64,000 nt of DNA from an uncultured Prevotellaceae bacterium (GTDB taxonomy: Bacteria > Bacteroidota > Bacteroidia > Bacteroidales > Bacteroidaceae), in assembly GCA_902778255.1 (NCBI GenBank), contig CACYXD010000017.1, positions 1 to 64,000 on the forward strand, written 5' to 3'. This document shows positions 55,176-64,000 of this stretch, in pieces. Each line of letters begins with the position of its first letter. Position 1 is the first letter of the stretch. The notes under the pieces were generated by a model. The model had not been told where the DNA came from and ran no database searches. It saw only the letters and a program-made list of their open reading frames with translations. Made by a program: the position numbers and the translations under genes.

Positions 55176-57515
55176 ATGAGGAAATGGATTATTGCCCTCA
55201 TGTGGACCACACTCCTTGTGCTTTTCATAGGCGCGGGAGTGTGCTTTTGGGCCATATCAGAAGGAAAAATCGGCTATATGCCTCCTATTGAAGATCTTCA
55301 GAACCCAATCAACCGCTATGCCACACAAGTGTATTCGGCTGACGGAAAACTTATGGGTACATGGAGTATGAGTCGTGAGAATCGTGTGATGGTGAATTTC
55401 TCTGAGATATCACCTTCACTCATTCAGGCTCTTGTGGCAACAGAAGACGAGCGATTCTACGACCATTCTGGCATTGATTTTTACGCTCTTGGACGTGCTA
55501 TCATAAAGCGTGGTCTTATGGGGCAGAAAAATGCAGGTGGAGCATCAACTATCACTCAACAGTTAGCTAAGCAACTATTCTCAGAAGCAGCGCACTCTAC
55601 GATGGAGCGTGCCTTACAAAAGCCGATAGAATGGGTTATAGCTGTGAAATTGGAGCGAAACTACACGAAAGACGAGATTATCACCATGTATCTCAACTAT
55701 TTCGATTTCCTTCATAATGCAGTAGGAATAAAGACAGCGTCTAATACATATTTTTCAAAAGAACCATCAGAACTCTCTATTACAGAGAGCGCCTTGCTTG
55801 TAGGACTTTGCAAGAACCCATCATACTTCAATCCTGTTAGATATCCAGAACGATCAACTGAACGTCGTAATGTTGTCTTAGGTCAGATGCTGAAAGCTGG
55901 TTATCTTACTCAGGAACAGTTTGATAGCTGCCGTCTAGAACCTTTAAATCTTCGATTCCATATTGCCGACCACAATGATGGCGAGGCCACCTATTTCCGC
56001 GATTTTCTGCGTCGTTACATGATGGCGAAGAAACCCACAAGGTCTGACTATCCAGAAGGATATTACGTAAAGTTCTTTATGGACTCTCTGTATTGGGAGC
56101 AAGATCCCCTTTATGGTTGGTGTAACAAAAACGTTAACCGTAATGGCGAGAATTATAATATATATACAGATGGACTAAAAGTCTACACTACCATTGACTC
56201 ACGAATGCAGCAATATGCTGAGCAAGCTTGCTACGACCACGTTGTAAAGTATCTTCAGCCAGAGTTTGACAAGGCCAATCGTAATAAGCCAAATGCGCCT
56301 TATTCACGCAACTTGACACAAGCCGAGATACAAAGAATTCTGCAGCGCAATGTGCGACAATCCGAGCGCTATCGCATAATGAAAAAAAATGGCAGCAGCG
56401 ATGAAGAGATCAAACATATTTTTGAAACTCCTGTGCCAATGACGATATTTACCTATCATGGAGAGGTTGACACAACAATGACTCCAATGGACTCAATACG
56501 CTATTACAAATCATTCTTACGTACAGGTTTTTTCAGCATGGAGCCCCAAACTGGTGCCGTTAAGGCATATGTTGGTGGACTTGATTTCCAGCATTTTGCA
56601 TATGACATGGCTACATTAGGACGTCGTCAGGTCGGTTCTACAATCAAACCCTTACTTTATTCTCTGGCTATGGAGAATGGTATGACACCTTGCGATGAGG
56701 TGCCGAATGTTCAAGAGACCTATATGGTCAACGGGAAACCCTGGACGCCACGAAATGGCAGTCGTGCTCGTTATGGAGAAATGGTAACTTTGAAATGGGG
56801 ACTACAGCAGTCAAACAACTGGATATCCGCTTATCTAATGATGCATCGACTAACACCAGAAGGTTTTGTCACTTTGCTTCACAACTATGGTATTCTTAAC
56901 CCGGAGATTCACCCGGCACCATCTCTTTGTCTTGGTCCATGTGAGATTACTGTTGCAGAAATGGCTAGTGCCTATACGGCATTTGTTAACCATGGAATCC
57001 GATCGGCTCCAATGTATGTTACTAAGATAGTTGACAACGAAGGTAATATACTAGCGGAGTTCAAACCCCGTATGAATGAGGTCATCAGCGGCGAGGCTGC
57101 CGACAAGATGCTCTATATGCTTCGTGCTGTCGTTGATGGAGGTACTGCTGGTCGATTACGCTCCCGTCATCATTTGACAGCTCAACTAGGAGGAAAGACT
57201 GGTACCACCAACTCCAATAGTGATGGTTGGTTTATGGGGGTTGCGCCAAAGCTTGTTTCTGCCTGTTGGGTGGGTGGAGACGACCGTGACATCCATTTCG
57301 ACTCAATGGTTTACGGCCAGGGCGCTTCCATGGCATTACCTATCTTTGGAATTTATATGAACAGTATCTATGCCGATAGTTCCCTACCTTATTCTCAGGA
57401 CGACCGTTTCGACGTACCCTCCGATTTTGACCCCTGCTATAGCGAAGACGACATGCATATTGTTGATGGACCTGAAGAAAATGCAGAGAAAGTAATGCAA
57501 AATTTATTTGACTAA
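55176..57515 (+). CDS. Bifunctional penicillin-binding protein 1A-type
   Basis: 779 residues. One N-terminal membrane anchor (about 5-28) is followed by the GT51 glycosyltransferase domain with the catalytic Glu motif EDERFYDHSGIDFYA and GASTITQQLAKQLFSEA. The transpeptidase domain has the active serine in GSTIKPLLYS (SxxK), the SNN motif in QQSNNWISAY and the KTGTT motif near residue 668. It polymerises and cross-links peptidoglycan. It starts 4 nt after rprY, so the two-component system and this enzyme are probably transcribed together. Confidence 0.94.
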   Translation: MRKWIIALMWTTLLVLFIGAGVCFWAISEGKIGYMPPIEDLQNPINRYATQVYSADGKLMGTWSMSRENRVMVNFSEISPSLIQALVATEDERFYDHSGIDFYALGRAIIKRGLMGQKNAGGASTITQQLAKQLFSEAAHSTMERALQKPIEWVIAVKLERNYTKDEIITMYLNYFDFLHNAVGIKTASNTYFSKEPSELSITESALLVGLCKNPSYFNPVRYPERSTERRNVVLGQMLKAGYLTQEQFDSCRLEPLNLRFHIADHNDGEATYFRDFLRRYMMAKKPTRSDYPEGYYVKFFMDSLYWEQDPLYGWCNKNVNRNGENYNIYTDGLKVYTTIDSRMQQYAEQACYDHVVKYLQPEFDKANRNKPNAPYSRNLTQAEIQRILQRNVRQSERYRIMKKNGSSDEEIKHIFETPVPMTIFTYHGEVDTTMTPMDSIRYYKSFLRTGFFSMEPQTGAVKAYVGGLDFQHFAYDMATLGRRQVGSTIKPLLYSLAMENGMTPCDEVPNVQETYMVNGKPWTPRNGSRARYGEMVTLKWGLQQSNNWISAYLMMHRLTPEGFVTLLHNYGILNPEIHPAPSLCLGPCEITVAEMASAYTAFVNHGIRSAPMYVTKIVDNEGNILAEFKPRMNEVISGEAADKMLYMLRAVVDGGTAGRLRSRHHLTAQLGGKTGTTNSNSDGWFMGVAPKLVSACWVGGDDRDIHFDSMVYGQGASMALPIFGIYMNSIYADSSLPYSQDDRFDVPSDFDPCYSEDDMHIVDGPEENAEKVMQNLFD

Positions 57516-57530
57516 CACGATAAAAAGATT

Positions 57531-59333
57531 ATGAAAAAGAAACTGAGAAGCAGCATATGTACCGAAGGACGCCGTATGGCTGGAGCCCGCGCTCTTTGGG
57601 TAGCAACGGGTATGAAACGAGAACAATTTGGTAAGCCCATCATTGCTATTGTCAATTCATTCACACAGTTTGTGCCTGGTCATACTCATTTGCATGAGAT
57701 AGGACAAATTGTTCGTCAGGAAATTGAGGCTATGGGATGCTATGCTGCCGAGTTCAATACGATAGCCATTGACGATGGGATTGCTATGGGCCACGACGGA
57801 ATGCTCTATTCCTTGCCCTCGCGTGATATTATTGCCGACTCTGTTGAATATATGGTCAATGCTCATAAGGCTGATGCCATGATCTGTATCTCCAACTGCG
57901 ATAAGGTGACGCCAGGTATGCTGATGGCCTCTATGCGTCTAAATATCCCTACGGTGTTCTGTTCTGGTGGACCTATGGAGGCAGGCAAATGGCGTGGCGA
58001 AAATGCAGACCTGATTACAGCGATGATTAAGGGGGCCGATCCTTCTGTTTCTGACGAGGAGATGGCTCAGATTGAAGGCTGCGCCTGTCCTGGATGCGGT
58101 TCATGCTCAGGTATGTTTACTGCCAACAGTATGAACTCGCTCACAGAGGCCATAGGTCTCTCTCTGCCTGGCAATGGAACCATTTTGGCTACTCACACCA
58201 ATCGTATCGAACTTTTCAAGGCTGCAGCTCGTCAGATAGTAAAGAATGCCTTTGCCTACTATGAGGATGGCGACGAGAGCGTGCTTCCTCGCAATATCGC
58301 TACGCGTGATGCGTTCCTTAATGCGATGACCCTAGATATTGCTATGGGGGGGTCAACGAATACCGTGCTCCATCTTTTGGCTGTGGCTCAGGAGGCTGGT
58401 GCCAACTTCACTATTAAGGATATTGACGAACTGAGTCGAAAGACGCCCTGCCTCTGTAAGTTGGCTCCTAACACCCAGAAATATTCTGTTCAGGAGTGTA
58501 ATCGCGCTGGTGGTATCCTGGGGATCATGAACGAACTCAATAAAGGAGGCCTGATTTGTACCAATGCACCTCGCGTAGATGGTATGACGCTGGGCGAAGC
58601 GATGAAGAAATACGATATTACTAGCAATACTATTGATACTAGTTCTACTAATATCTATTTCTCTGCCCCTGGCAATCGTTTCTCTACGAAGATGGGGTCT
58701 CAGAGTGAGCGTTACGAAAGCCTCGATACCGACCGTACTAATGGCTGTATCCGTGACATCGAGCACGCTTATACCAAGGATGGTGGACTGGCCGTGCTCT
58801 TTGGTAATATTGCTCAGGATGGTTGTGTGGTAAAGACTGCTGGTGTTGACGAGAGCCTGTGGCATTTTGAAGGTCCTGCCGTTGTGTTCGATTCTCAGGA
58901 AGATGCCTGCGAGGGCATCCTTGGTGGCAAGGTAAAAAAGGGTGACTGCGTCGTTATCACCCATGAAGGTCCTAAGGGTGGTCCTGGTATGCAGGAAATG
59001 CTTTATCCCACCTCATATATTAAGTCTATGCACATGGGTAAGGAATGTGCCCTAATTACTGACGGACGCTTCTCAGGTGGTACCTCAGGACTCTCTATTG
59101 GTCATATTTCGCCTGAGGCAGCCAGTGGTGGTAATATTGGTAAAATCATTGATGGTGATATCATTGAGATTGACATACCCTCACGTTCTATCAATGTAAA
59201 GCTCTCTGATGCCGAACTAGCTGCACGTCCACAGCAACCGCTGAAGCGCAATCGCGTGGTCTCTAAAGCTTTGCGAGCCTATGCCCAAAGCGTATCCAGT
59301 GCAGATAAGGGCGGCATACGCATTATTGATTAG
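57531..59333 (+). CDS. ilvD: Dihydroxy-acid dehydratase
   Basis: 600 residues; an iron-sulfur enzyme in isoleucine and valine synthesis. Cluster-binding cysteines lie in [11 protein letters not shown] and [31 protein letters not shown] and the C-terminal [21 protein letters not shown] are signature motifs. Length is typical. It begins 15 nt after the penicillin-binding protein gene. No other branched-chain synthesis gene is in the window, so here it is separate from the usual ilv cluster. Confidence 0.96.
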   Translation: MKKKLRSSICTEGRRMAGARALWVATGMKREQFGKPIIAIVNSFTQFVPGHTHLHEIGQIVRQEIEAMGCYAAEFNTIAIDDGIAMGHDGMLYSLPSRDIIADSVEYMVNAHKADAMICISNCDKVTPGMLMASMRLNIPTVFCSGGPMEAGKWRGENADLITAMIKGADPSVSDEEMAQIEGCACPGCGSCSGMFTANSMNSLTEAIGLSLPGNGTILATHTNRIELFKAAARQIVKNAFAYYEDGDESVLPRNIATRDAFLNAMTLDIAMGGSTNTVLHLLAVAQEAGANFTIKDIDELSRKTPCLCKLAPNTQKYSVQECNRAGGILGIMNELNKGGLICTNAPRVDGMTLGEAMKKYDITSNTIDTSSTNIYFSAPGNRFSTKMGSQSERYESLDTDRTNGCIRDIEHAYTKDGGLAVLFGNIAQDGCVVKTAGVDESLWHFEGPAVVFDSQEDACEGILGGKVKKGDCVVITHEGPKGGPGMQEMLYPTSYIKSMHMGKECALITDGRFSGGTSGLSIGHISPEAASGGNIGKIIDGDIIEIDIPSRSINVKLSDAELAARPQQPLKRNRVVSKALRAYAQSVSSADKGGIRIID

Positions 59334-59337
59334 AGAA

Positions 59338-60006
59338 ATGACGGTAAACGAGGTTTTTCTACTACGCAAGCAAGGACGGATAGAGGAAGCCTATGATGCC
59401 ATTCGCATGTTATATGCCAATGACAAAGGGGCAGAAACATCGCTGGCTATGTTTTGGACAGCAACAGATATATTAAAGAAACGATTAAATGAAAAAAAGA
59501 TCGTTGAAGCCAAAAAGATATATCTGGCAATAGAACGGATGTTACCACATGTACCTGATGAAAAGGGCTGGGTAAAGAAGTCCTTTGAACATAGTAAAAT
59601 ACTTCTTGGTAAGGAAGATACTCGTTGCGAAGCAATTGACAAAGTGCCCGTACACATGCAGACAGGTCTCTGGGGAGAAGAAATTGCCTCAGCCTGTCTG
59701 CGTGAAAAGGGGTATATCATATTAGAACGCAATTGGCATTCAAATCATCGAGATATTGATATTATAGCAAAGAAAGATGATGAAATTGTTTTCGTAGAGG
59801 TTAAGACACGCCGTAACCGTGACTTTACAGATCCTATACAAGCCGTAAACTATAAGAAACGGAACAACCTGCGACTTGCCATCAATCATTATATCAAATA
59901 CAGGAAATATGACGGCAAATGGCATTTTGACATCATCTCAGTCATAGGCACTATTGGATGCGCACACCCAGAAATAGAGCATCTCGAGGATATACCACTT
60001 TTCTAA
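59338..60006 (+). CDS. YraN-family nuclease-fold protein with extra N-terminal helical domain
   Basis: 222 residues from the ATG at 59338, 4 nt past the ilvD stop (the frame is open further into ilvD, but that would overlap it by 53 nt). Residues 1-95 are helical and TPR-like (VFLLRKQGRIEEAYDAIRML, FWTATDILKKRL). Residues 108-222 are the UPF0102/YraN domain with a PD-(D/E)xK nuclease core: Glu114, Asp141 (HRDIDII) and Glu154-x-Lys156 (FVEVKTRR). YraN proteins normally have about 120 residues. From memory the N-terminal part occurs alone in Prevotella proteins. Function of the family is unknown, probably nucleic-acid related. Confidence 0.85.
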   Translation: MTVNEVFLLRKQGRIEEAYDAIRMLYANDKGAETSLAMFWTATDILKKRLNEKKIVEAKKIYLAIERMLPHVPDEKGWVKKSFEHSKILLGKEDTRCEAIDKVPVHMQTGLWGEEIASACLREKGYIILERNWHSNHRDIDIIAKKDDEIVFVEVKTRRNRDFTDPIQAVNYKKRNNLRLAINHYIKYRKYDGKWHFDIISVIGTIGCAHPEIEHLEDIPLF

Positions 60007-61811
60007 TCTTCCGACATATCGGCTACCATTCTTCGGTATTGGGTATAAATGCGTTCACTCGATATATAGCCTTTAAGATGGTTGTCCTTATTGATTACGG
60101 GAAGCCAGTTCGCATGAGTCTTGTCAAATATTTTCATAACCATTGCCATTGACGTCTGATCACTTAAAATGGCAGGTGGGGCAATCATCAACTGGCTGGC
60201 TGTAAAACGATGATATAGTTCTGTGCGGAACACGATATTGCGGATTTTGGCAATGTCTATTTCACCGAGTAAAGTACCTGCGTTATCAAGCACAGGGATA
60301 ACACTATTTCGTGAACGACTTATTTTCCTTACGATGTCAGCCAATTCTGTATCAGGTCCAACGGGTAGATAATCACGCTCAATAACACTATCAAGCTGCA
60401 TCAAAGTCAGAACGGCATGATCGGTATGGTGGGTAATCAGTTTGCCCTGCTTTGCCAAACGTGAACTGTAAATGCTATGTGGTTCGAATATGATAATTGT
60501 CAGATAGGAACAAATGGAAACTATCATCAAAGGCAGGAATAAACTATAGCCACTTGTCAACTCTGCAATAAGAAAAATTCCTGTCAACGGTGCATGCATC
60601 ACCCCCGACATCACACCAGCCATACCCATCAGAGCAAAATTCTTCTCAGGCACGTAAATTCCAATTTCATAAATGTTCCATAAGCGTGAGAATAAAAAGC
60701 CACTAAAGCAACCGATGAACAGAGAAGGTGCAAATGTACCACCACATCCACCACCACCATTAGTAGCCGAAGTGGCAAATACCTTTGTAAGAAGCACCAA
60801 CGCAATATATGGTATCAGCATTTCTATTTGTCCGGAGAATAGCGAGTTATCCAAAATGCGTTCCCAGTCCTTATCAGAAGCACCATTCAGCAAGAGGTTG
60901 ATAGGTCCATATCCTTCACCATAAAGAGAAGGGAACAGATAAATCAGCAAACTCAACATGATGCCTCCAATGGCGAGCTTTACGTATGGTTTATCCTTGA
61001 AACGTGCGAAGATATCTTCACAAAAGCCCATCGTTCTGATAAAATACAGACTCACCAAACCACAGAACACGCCTAGTCCGATACAGGCAGGAACGCGATC
61101 TACAGACCAGGGGTTATCCAAGTGAAAAGAGAAAAGGACTGCGTCACCACTAAATATATAGGTAAAACAGGTTGCAGTTACACAACTCACCAAAATCGGC
61201 ATCAATGATGCCATTGTAAGGTCAATCATCAACACCTCAATAGTAAACACCAGTCCTGCTATAGGTGCCTTGAAAATACCTGCAATAGCACCAGCTGCAC
61301 CACAGCCAATCAGTAGCATCAGTGTTTTACTGTCCATCTTAAACAGCTTGCCCAAGTTACTGCCAATAGCCGAACCCGTCAGCACGATAGGAGCCTCAGC
61401 ACCCACACTACCACCGAAACCAATGGTGATAGCCGACGAGATAACACTCGACCATGTATTGTGCGGTTTCAGTCGCGAACGGTTCTGACTGATGGCATAA
61501 AGAATACGCGTGATACCATGTGAGATATTATCCTTCACCACGTAACGAACAAACAGCGATGTGATATAGATACCTACAACAGGATATACAAGATATAGCC
61601 AGTTTGATGAAGAAGCATCAAACGAACTTGTAAGCAACTGTACAATTTGCCCTATGAGCCAGTGTAATACAAACGCCGCTACAGCAGAGAAAAATCCGAC
61701 GAAGAAAGCTAATATCAGCACAAACATTCGTTCGCTGATATGCTCTTCTCGCCACTCATGCAGACGCGTCAGCCAACTTGTTGAAGAAGATTCTATGGTT
61801 GTATCCGTCAT
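60003..61811 (-). CDS. CLC-family chloride channel/antiporter with CBS domains
   Basis: 602 residues. About 10-18 membrane helices cover residues 28-460, followed by two CBS domains (about 470-595). Selectivity-filter segments are present: GSVGAEAPIV with the gating Glu139, and GIFKAPIAGLVFTIE. At the position of the internal proton glutamate of E. coli ClcA (Glu203) this protein has Val193 (TIEVLM), which suggests channel-like behaviour. GGGGCGGTFAPSLFIG is the later filter motif. The CBS pair may bind adenine nucleotides. The 3' end overlaps the convergent YraN gene by 4 nt. Confidence 0.92.
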   Translation of the reverse strand: MTDTTIESSSTSWLTRLHEWREEHISERMFVLILAFFVGFFSAVAAFVLHWLIGQIVQLLTSSFDASSSNWLYLVYPVVGIYITSLFVRYVVKDNISHGITRILYAISQNRSRLKPHNTWSSVISSAITIGFGGSVGAEAPIVLTGSAIGSNLGKLFKMDSKTLMLLIGCGAAGAIAGIFKAPIAGLVFTIEVLMIDLTMASLMPILVSCVTATCFTYIFSGDAVLFSFHLDNPWSVDRVPACIGLGVFCGLVSLYFIRTMGFCEDIFARFKDKPYVKLAIGGIMLSLLIYLFPSLYGEGYGPINLLLNGASDKDWERILDNSLFSGQIEMLIPYIALVLLTKVFATSATNGGGGCGGTFAPSLFIGCFSGFLFSRLWNIYEIGIYVPEKNFALMGMAGVMSGVMHAPLTGIFLIAELTSGYSLFLPLMIVSICSYLTIIIFEPHSIYSSRLAKQGKLITHHTDHAVLTLMQLDSVIERDYLPVGPDTELADIVRKISRSRNSVIPVLDNAGTLLGEIDIAKIRNIVFRTELYHRFTASQLMIAPPAILSDQTSMAMVMKIFDKTHANWLPVINKDNHLKGYISSERIYTQYRRMVADMSED

Positions 61812-61818
61812 CCCTTTC

Positions 61819-62259
61819 TTAGGATTTCAGAAGATTCTCAATAAAATCATCCAAATCTTTGTCCAAACCCTCCATGAGGTCAGGATCAACAATCACCGTA
61901 TCGCCATCTACGACATACAGTTCCGCAACAGCTTCATGGTCGTCATCCTCTAGCACAAAGGCATAGGGTTTCAGAATTGACAGATTGTCGGCCAACTGAG
62001 AATGTGTTGACAAACAATGACGAATCACGGGTGTTATCGACTCATAAAACTCATCATCCTTATTGTCTATCCATTCCTCAACCACACAGCGTGTCAACTC
62101 ACGGTCATCATCATCGAGAATAGTGAGTTCACCAGTTTCCTGACTCACCCTGAAATGAATATCTGAAAGCATTGTTGCTTCCTGGTCTGCAGGAAACTTT
62201 TCTGCTAATTTGCGCAATGCGCGTTCAAGTTGCTGTTGTGTCTGTTCAGTAAAATTCAT
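61819..62259 (-). CDS. Acidic conserved protein of unknown function
   Basis: 146 residues with a very acidic composition (DDDDRELTR, VVEEWIDNKDDEFYE, EDDDHEAVAELYVVDGD, DLMEGLDKDLDDFIEN) and no signal peptide or membrane segment, so it should be cytoplasmic. Alternating hydrophobic strands (SDIHFRVS, GELTILDDD) suggest a compact alpha/beta fold. No family is recognised. Its promoter drives it together with the CLC gene 7 nt downstream, so it may act with that transporter, but there is no direct evidence. Confidence 0.7.
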   Translation of the reverse strand: MNFTEQTQQQLERALRKLAEKFPADQEATMLSDIHFRVSQETGELTILDDDDRELTRCVVEEWIDNKDDEFYESITPVIRHCLSTHSQLADNLSILKPYAFVLEDDDHEAVAELYVVDGDTVIVDPDLMEGLDKDLDDFIENLLKS

Positions 62260-62281
62260 ACGCTTTTCTCTATTTGTTCTG

Positions 62282-62289
62282 CAAAAGTA
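62282..62289 (-). promoter_or_regulatory. Predicted -7 box of the acidic protein-CLC operon
   Basis: Reverse strand reads TACTTTTG followed by CAGAA, with a start near 62275 and a leader of about 16 nt. Confidence 0.55.
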
Positions 62290-62375
62290 TCAAAAAAGAT
62301 TCGTATTAGCAAGAGAATATGATTTTTTTTCTTAAATAAATGGTTATTCATCATTTATTATTCGTAAATAATTAT

Positions 62376-62383
62376 TACCTTTG
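62376..62383 (+). promoter_or_regulatory. Predicted -7 box of the rseC-rnf operon
   Basis: TACCTTTG followed by CAAAC, with a start near 62388. The ATG at 62391 is 8 nt past the box, so the mRNA would be nearly leaderless; the upstream start at 62340 is excluded. Confidence 0.6.
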
Positions 62384-62390
62384 CAAACAA

Positions 62391-62807
62391 ATGGAGAACC
62401 CAATACGTCACGAAGGTATAGTAGAAACGGTTGATGGCGAGCATATCCGTGTAAGAATCATACAACATTCTGCATGTAGCGCTTGCAAGGTGGCCTCCCA
62501 TTGTAGCGCCTCGGAATCGAAGGAGAAGATTGTTGATGTATTTCATTACAGGCAACGTCATCTTGAAGTCGGTGATGCTGTGATAGTAGGAACCTCGGGG
62601 CATTCGGTTGGAAAAGCGCTATTACTCGGATTCGTTTTACCACTTGTACTACTTTTGGTCGTAATAGGAGTTTTGTTTACAGCAGGTGTCAACGAAGGCA
62701 TCACAGCGTTAGCTGCTCTTGTGGCGCTTATACCCTATTACATAGGACTATGGACTTTTCGTCAACGTATTGCTGATAATATAGCATTCTTCATCGAAGA
62801 TGTCTGA
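62391..62807 (+). CDS. rseC: RseC/MucC-family protein
   Basis: 138 residues from the ATG at 62391 (MENPIRHEG). The N-terminal cytoplasmic domain has the family cysteine cluster (CSACKVASHC, residues about 26-35), and two membrane helices follow (about 71-93, ALLLGFVLPLVLLLVVIGVL, and 98-118). In other bacteria RseC-type proteins take part in SoxR reduction or the sigma-E response. In Bacteroidetes they precede the rnf genes, as here (58 nt gap), which suggests a role in the Rnf electron-transfer complex or its assembly. Confidence 0.9.
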   Translation: MENPIRHEGIVETVDGEHIRVRIIQHSACSACKVASHCSASESKEKIVDVFHYRQRHLEVGDAVIVGTSGHSVGKALLLGFVLPLVLLLVVIGVLFTAGVNEGITALAALVALIPYYIGLWTFRQRIADNIAFFIEDV

Positions 62808-62865
62808 GACAGATATTCTTCTTCAATAGACAAACTAACAAAACAAAGTAAAACAAATAACTATT

Positions 62866-63738
62866 ATGAATTTCATCTTGATTGCAGTCATTGTACTTGG
62901 AGGTATAGGACTTATTGCAGCTATCGTGCTGTTTGTCTGCTCCAAGAAGTTTGCTGTCTTCGAAGATCCCCGCATTGCGCAGGTTAACGAGTTATTACCT
63001 GGTGCTAACTGCGGTGGATGTGGTTTCGCCGGATGTGGCGGAATGGCTGATGCCTTGGTAAAAGGTGCCGACAAAGGGAGTATCGACGGACTAAGCTGTC
63101 CCGTTGGTGGTACTGAGGTAATGGGCAAAGTGGCCGACCTTCTTGGTATGGCTATTGCAAATGGCGAACCTAAGGTTGCCGTTGTCAGATGTAACGGCAC
63201 TTGTGCACATCGTCCCAAGATTGTAGAGTATGCTGGTCTGCGCACCTGCGCAGCGATGAATGCCTGCGGTGCTGGTGAGACGGCATGTGGCTTTGGTTGT
63301 CTGGGATGTGGCGACTGTGTTGCGGCTTGTCAGTTTGACGCCATCCACATGAATCCCGAGACTGGTCTGCCCGAGGTCGATGAGGAAAAATGTACTGCTT
63401 GTGGTGCTTGTACCAAAGCTTGTCCTCGAAGTATCATCGAACTCCGAAAGAAAGGCATCAAGGGACGTCGTGTATTCGTATCGTGTGTCAACAAAGACAA
63501 GGGTGCAGTAGCCATGAAGGCTTGTAAAGCCGCTTGTATTGGTTGCGGCAAGTGTGAGAAGGAGTGTCCGTTTGGCGCTATCACCGTTGGCAACAATCTG
63601 GCCTATATCGACTTCAACAAATGCCGCCTTTGCAGAAAGTGTGTAGCCGTTTGTCCTAAGCAGGCTATCCACGCTGTTAACTTTCCCGCTCCTAAACCCG
63701 TAGAAACTGTTAAAGAAGAAAAGGAGGTTCAAGCATGA
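62866..63738 (+). CDS. rnfB: Electron transport complex protein RnfB
   Basis: 290 residues; an iron-sulfur subunit of the Rnf complex, which couples ferredoxin:NAD oxidoreduction to ion pumping. One membrane anchor (about 3-25, ILIAVIVLGGIGLIAAIVLFV), then the Fe-S domain with CGGCGFAGCGGMADAL, then ferredoxin-type cluster motifs: CGFGCLGCGDCVAAC, CTACGACTKACP, CIGCGKCEKECP and CRLCRKCVAVCP. More ferredoxin motifs than in the E. coli RsxB protein, a longer Rnf form. The stop overlaps rnfC by 4 nt (ATGA). Confidence 0.95.
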   Translation: MNFILIAVIVLGGIGLIAAIVLFVCSKKFAVFEDPRIAQVNELLPGANCGGCGFAGCGGMADALVKGADKGSIDGLSCPVGGTEVMGKVADLLGMAIANGEPKVAVVRCNGTCAHRPKIVEYAGLRTCAAMNACGAGETACGFGCLGCGDCVAACQFDAIHMNPETGLPEVDEEKCTACGACTKACPRSIIELRKKGIKGRRVFVSCVNKDKGAVAMKACKAACIGCGKCEKECPFGAITVGNNLAYIDFNKCRLCRKCVAVCPKQAIHAVNFPAPKPVETVKEEKEVQA

Positions 63739-64000
63739 AGATTAAGACATTTAGCATAGGTGGTATTCACCCCGAGGAAAACAAACTGACTCATGAAGTA
63801 GCGACAAAGGTGGCTCCCCTGCCCCAACAGGCTATCTTCCCACTCTCACAACATATCGGTGCTCCTGCAACCCCTGTTGTCCAAAAGGGCGACAAGGTAA
63901 AGGTAGGTACCCTGTTGGCCGATGCCGGTGGTTTCGTATCTGCTCCTATCCATTCTTCCGTAAGCGGTACAGTTGCCAAGATTGACACCGCTATCGATGC
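63735..64000 (+). CDS. rnfC: Electron transport complex protein RnfC, N-terminal fragment
   Basis: The first 88 codons are in the window; the gene runs off the right edge. The protein begins MKIKTFSIGGIHPEENKLT, the usual RnfC opening (F-GGIHPPxxK), followed by PLPQQAIFPLSQHIGAPATP and the biotin-lipoyl-like GGFVSAPIHSSVSGTV. RnfC carries the NADH and FMN sites of the complex, which lie beyond the edge. It overlaps rnfB by 4 nt. Confidence 0.93.
   Translation, partial: MKIKTFSIGGIHPEENKLTHEVATKVAPLPQQAIFPLSQHIGAPATPVVQKGDKVKVGTLLADAGGFVSAPIHSSVSGTVAKIDTAID

Noticed and set aside
1-64000. tRNA or rRNA genes and prophage or transposase genes
   Set aside because: Intergenic gaps were read on both strands; none shows a tRNA cloverleaf, rRNA sequence, integrase or transposase motif.

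Overview
The window is a chromosomal segment of a Bacteroidales bacterium, most likely Prevotella or a close relative. The grounds are repeated TAnnTTTG -7 promoter boxes (the Bacteroidetes primary sigma factor signature), an RprX/RprY-type two-component pair, a FucP/GluP-type sugar transporter beside galM and galK, a Rho factor with a very long disordered insert, an RseC-RnfB-RnfC cluster, and the weak use of Shine-Dalgarno sites. No rRNA, tRNA, CRISPR array, phage or transposase gene is seen. Most genes are core housekeeping genes, and both window edges cut genes (gap on the left, rnfC on the right).

Layout: 1-2571 holds gap (partial), mscL and a SulP transporter. 2568-11106 is a reverse-strand run of eight tightly packed genes: kdgK and eda (KDG breakdown), a very large membrane sensor kinase, its response regulator, a small membrane protein, a PP2C phosphatase, a single-pass membrane protein and a coiled-coil lipoprotein. 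This is the most unusual part of the window. 11267-17898 holds rho, a soluble receiver-kinase hybrid, ruvC, a double ABC ATPase, a secreted protein of unknown function and dapA. 18006-22628 has an SPFH/NfeD pair behind phosphoglucomutase, then mtgA and an OmpA lipoprotein. 22774-30597 has proS, a LuxR-type regulator with a dead receiver, an inositol-phosphatase family gene, an iron-sulfur flavoprotein, a non-coding repeat patch, serA-serC and a DbpA-like helicase.

30699-34706 encodes a pectin side-chain pair (SGNH acetylesterase and GH106 rhamnosidase) followed by a His-rich mini-protein. 34708-47275 carries trmN6, lon, tgt, lptF/G, a DEAD helicase, clpC, grpE, dnaJ and folC, with several 4-nt stop/start overlaps. 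47377-51026 is a galactose operon (galM, gluP, galK). 51075-57515 is a cell-wall block (small membrane protein, MORN-GH25 lysozyme, RprX, RprY, PBP1A). 57531-64000 has ilvD, a YraN nuclease with an added helical domain, a CLC chloride protein, an acidic unknown protein and the start of the rnf operon.

Best candidates for something new: (1) the 1075-residue kinase at 6205-9432, which looks like two histidine kinases fused in one chain, the first keeping the ATP site but losing the usual phospho-histidine, the second keeping an H-box but losing the ATP site; (2) its operon, which joins sugar-acid catabolism, His-Asp signalling and Ser/Thr dephosphorylation; (3) a putative small RNA at 24311-24406; (4) a foldback element and adjoining 22-nt repeat array at 26663-27005. 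All assignments are by reading the sequence; no database search was possible.
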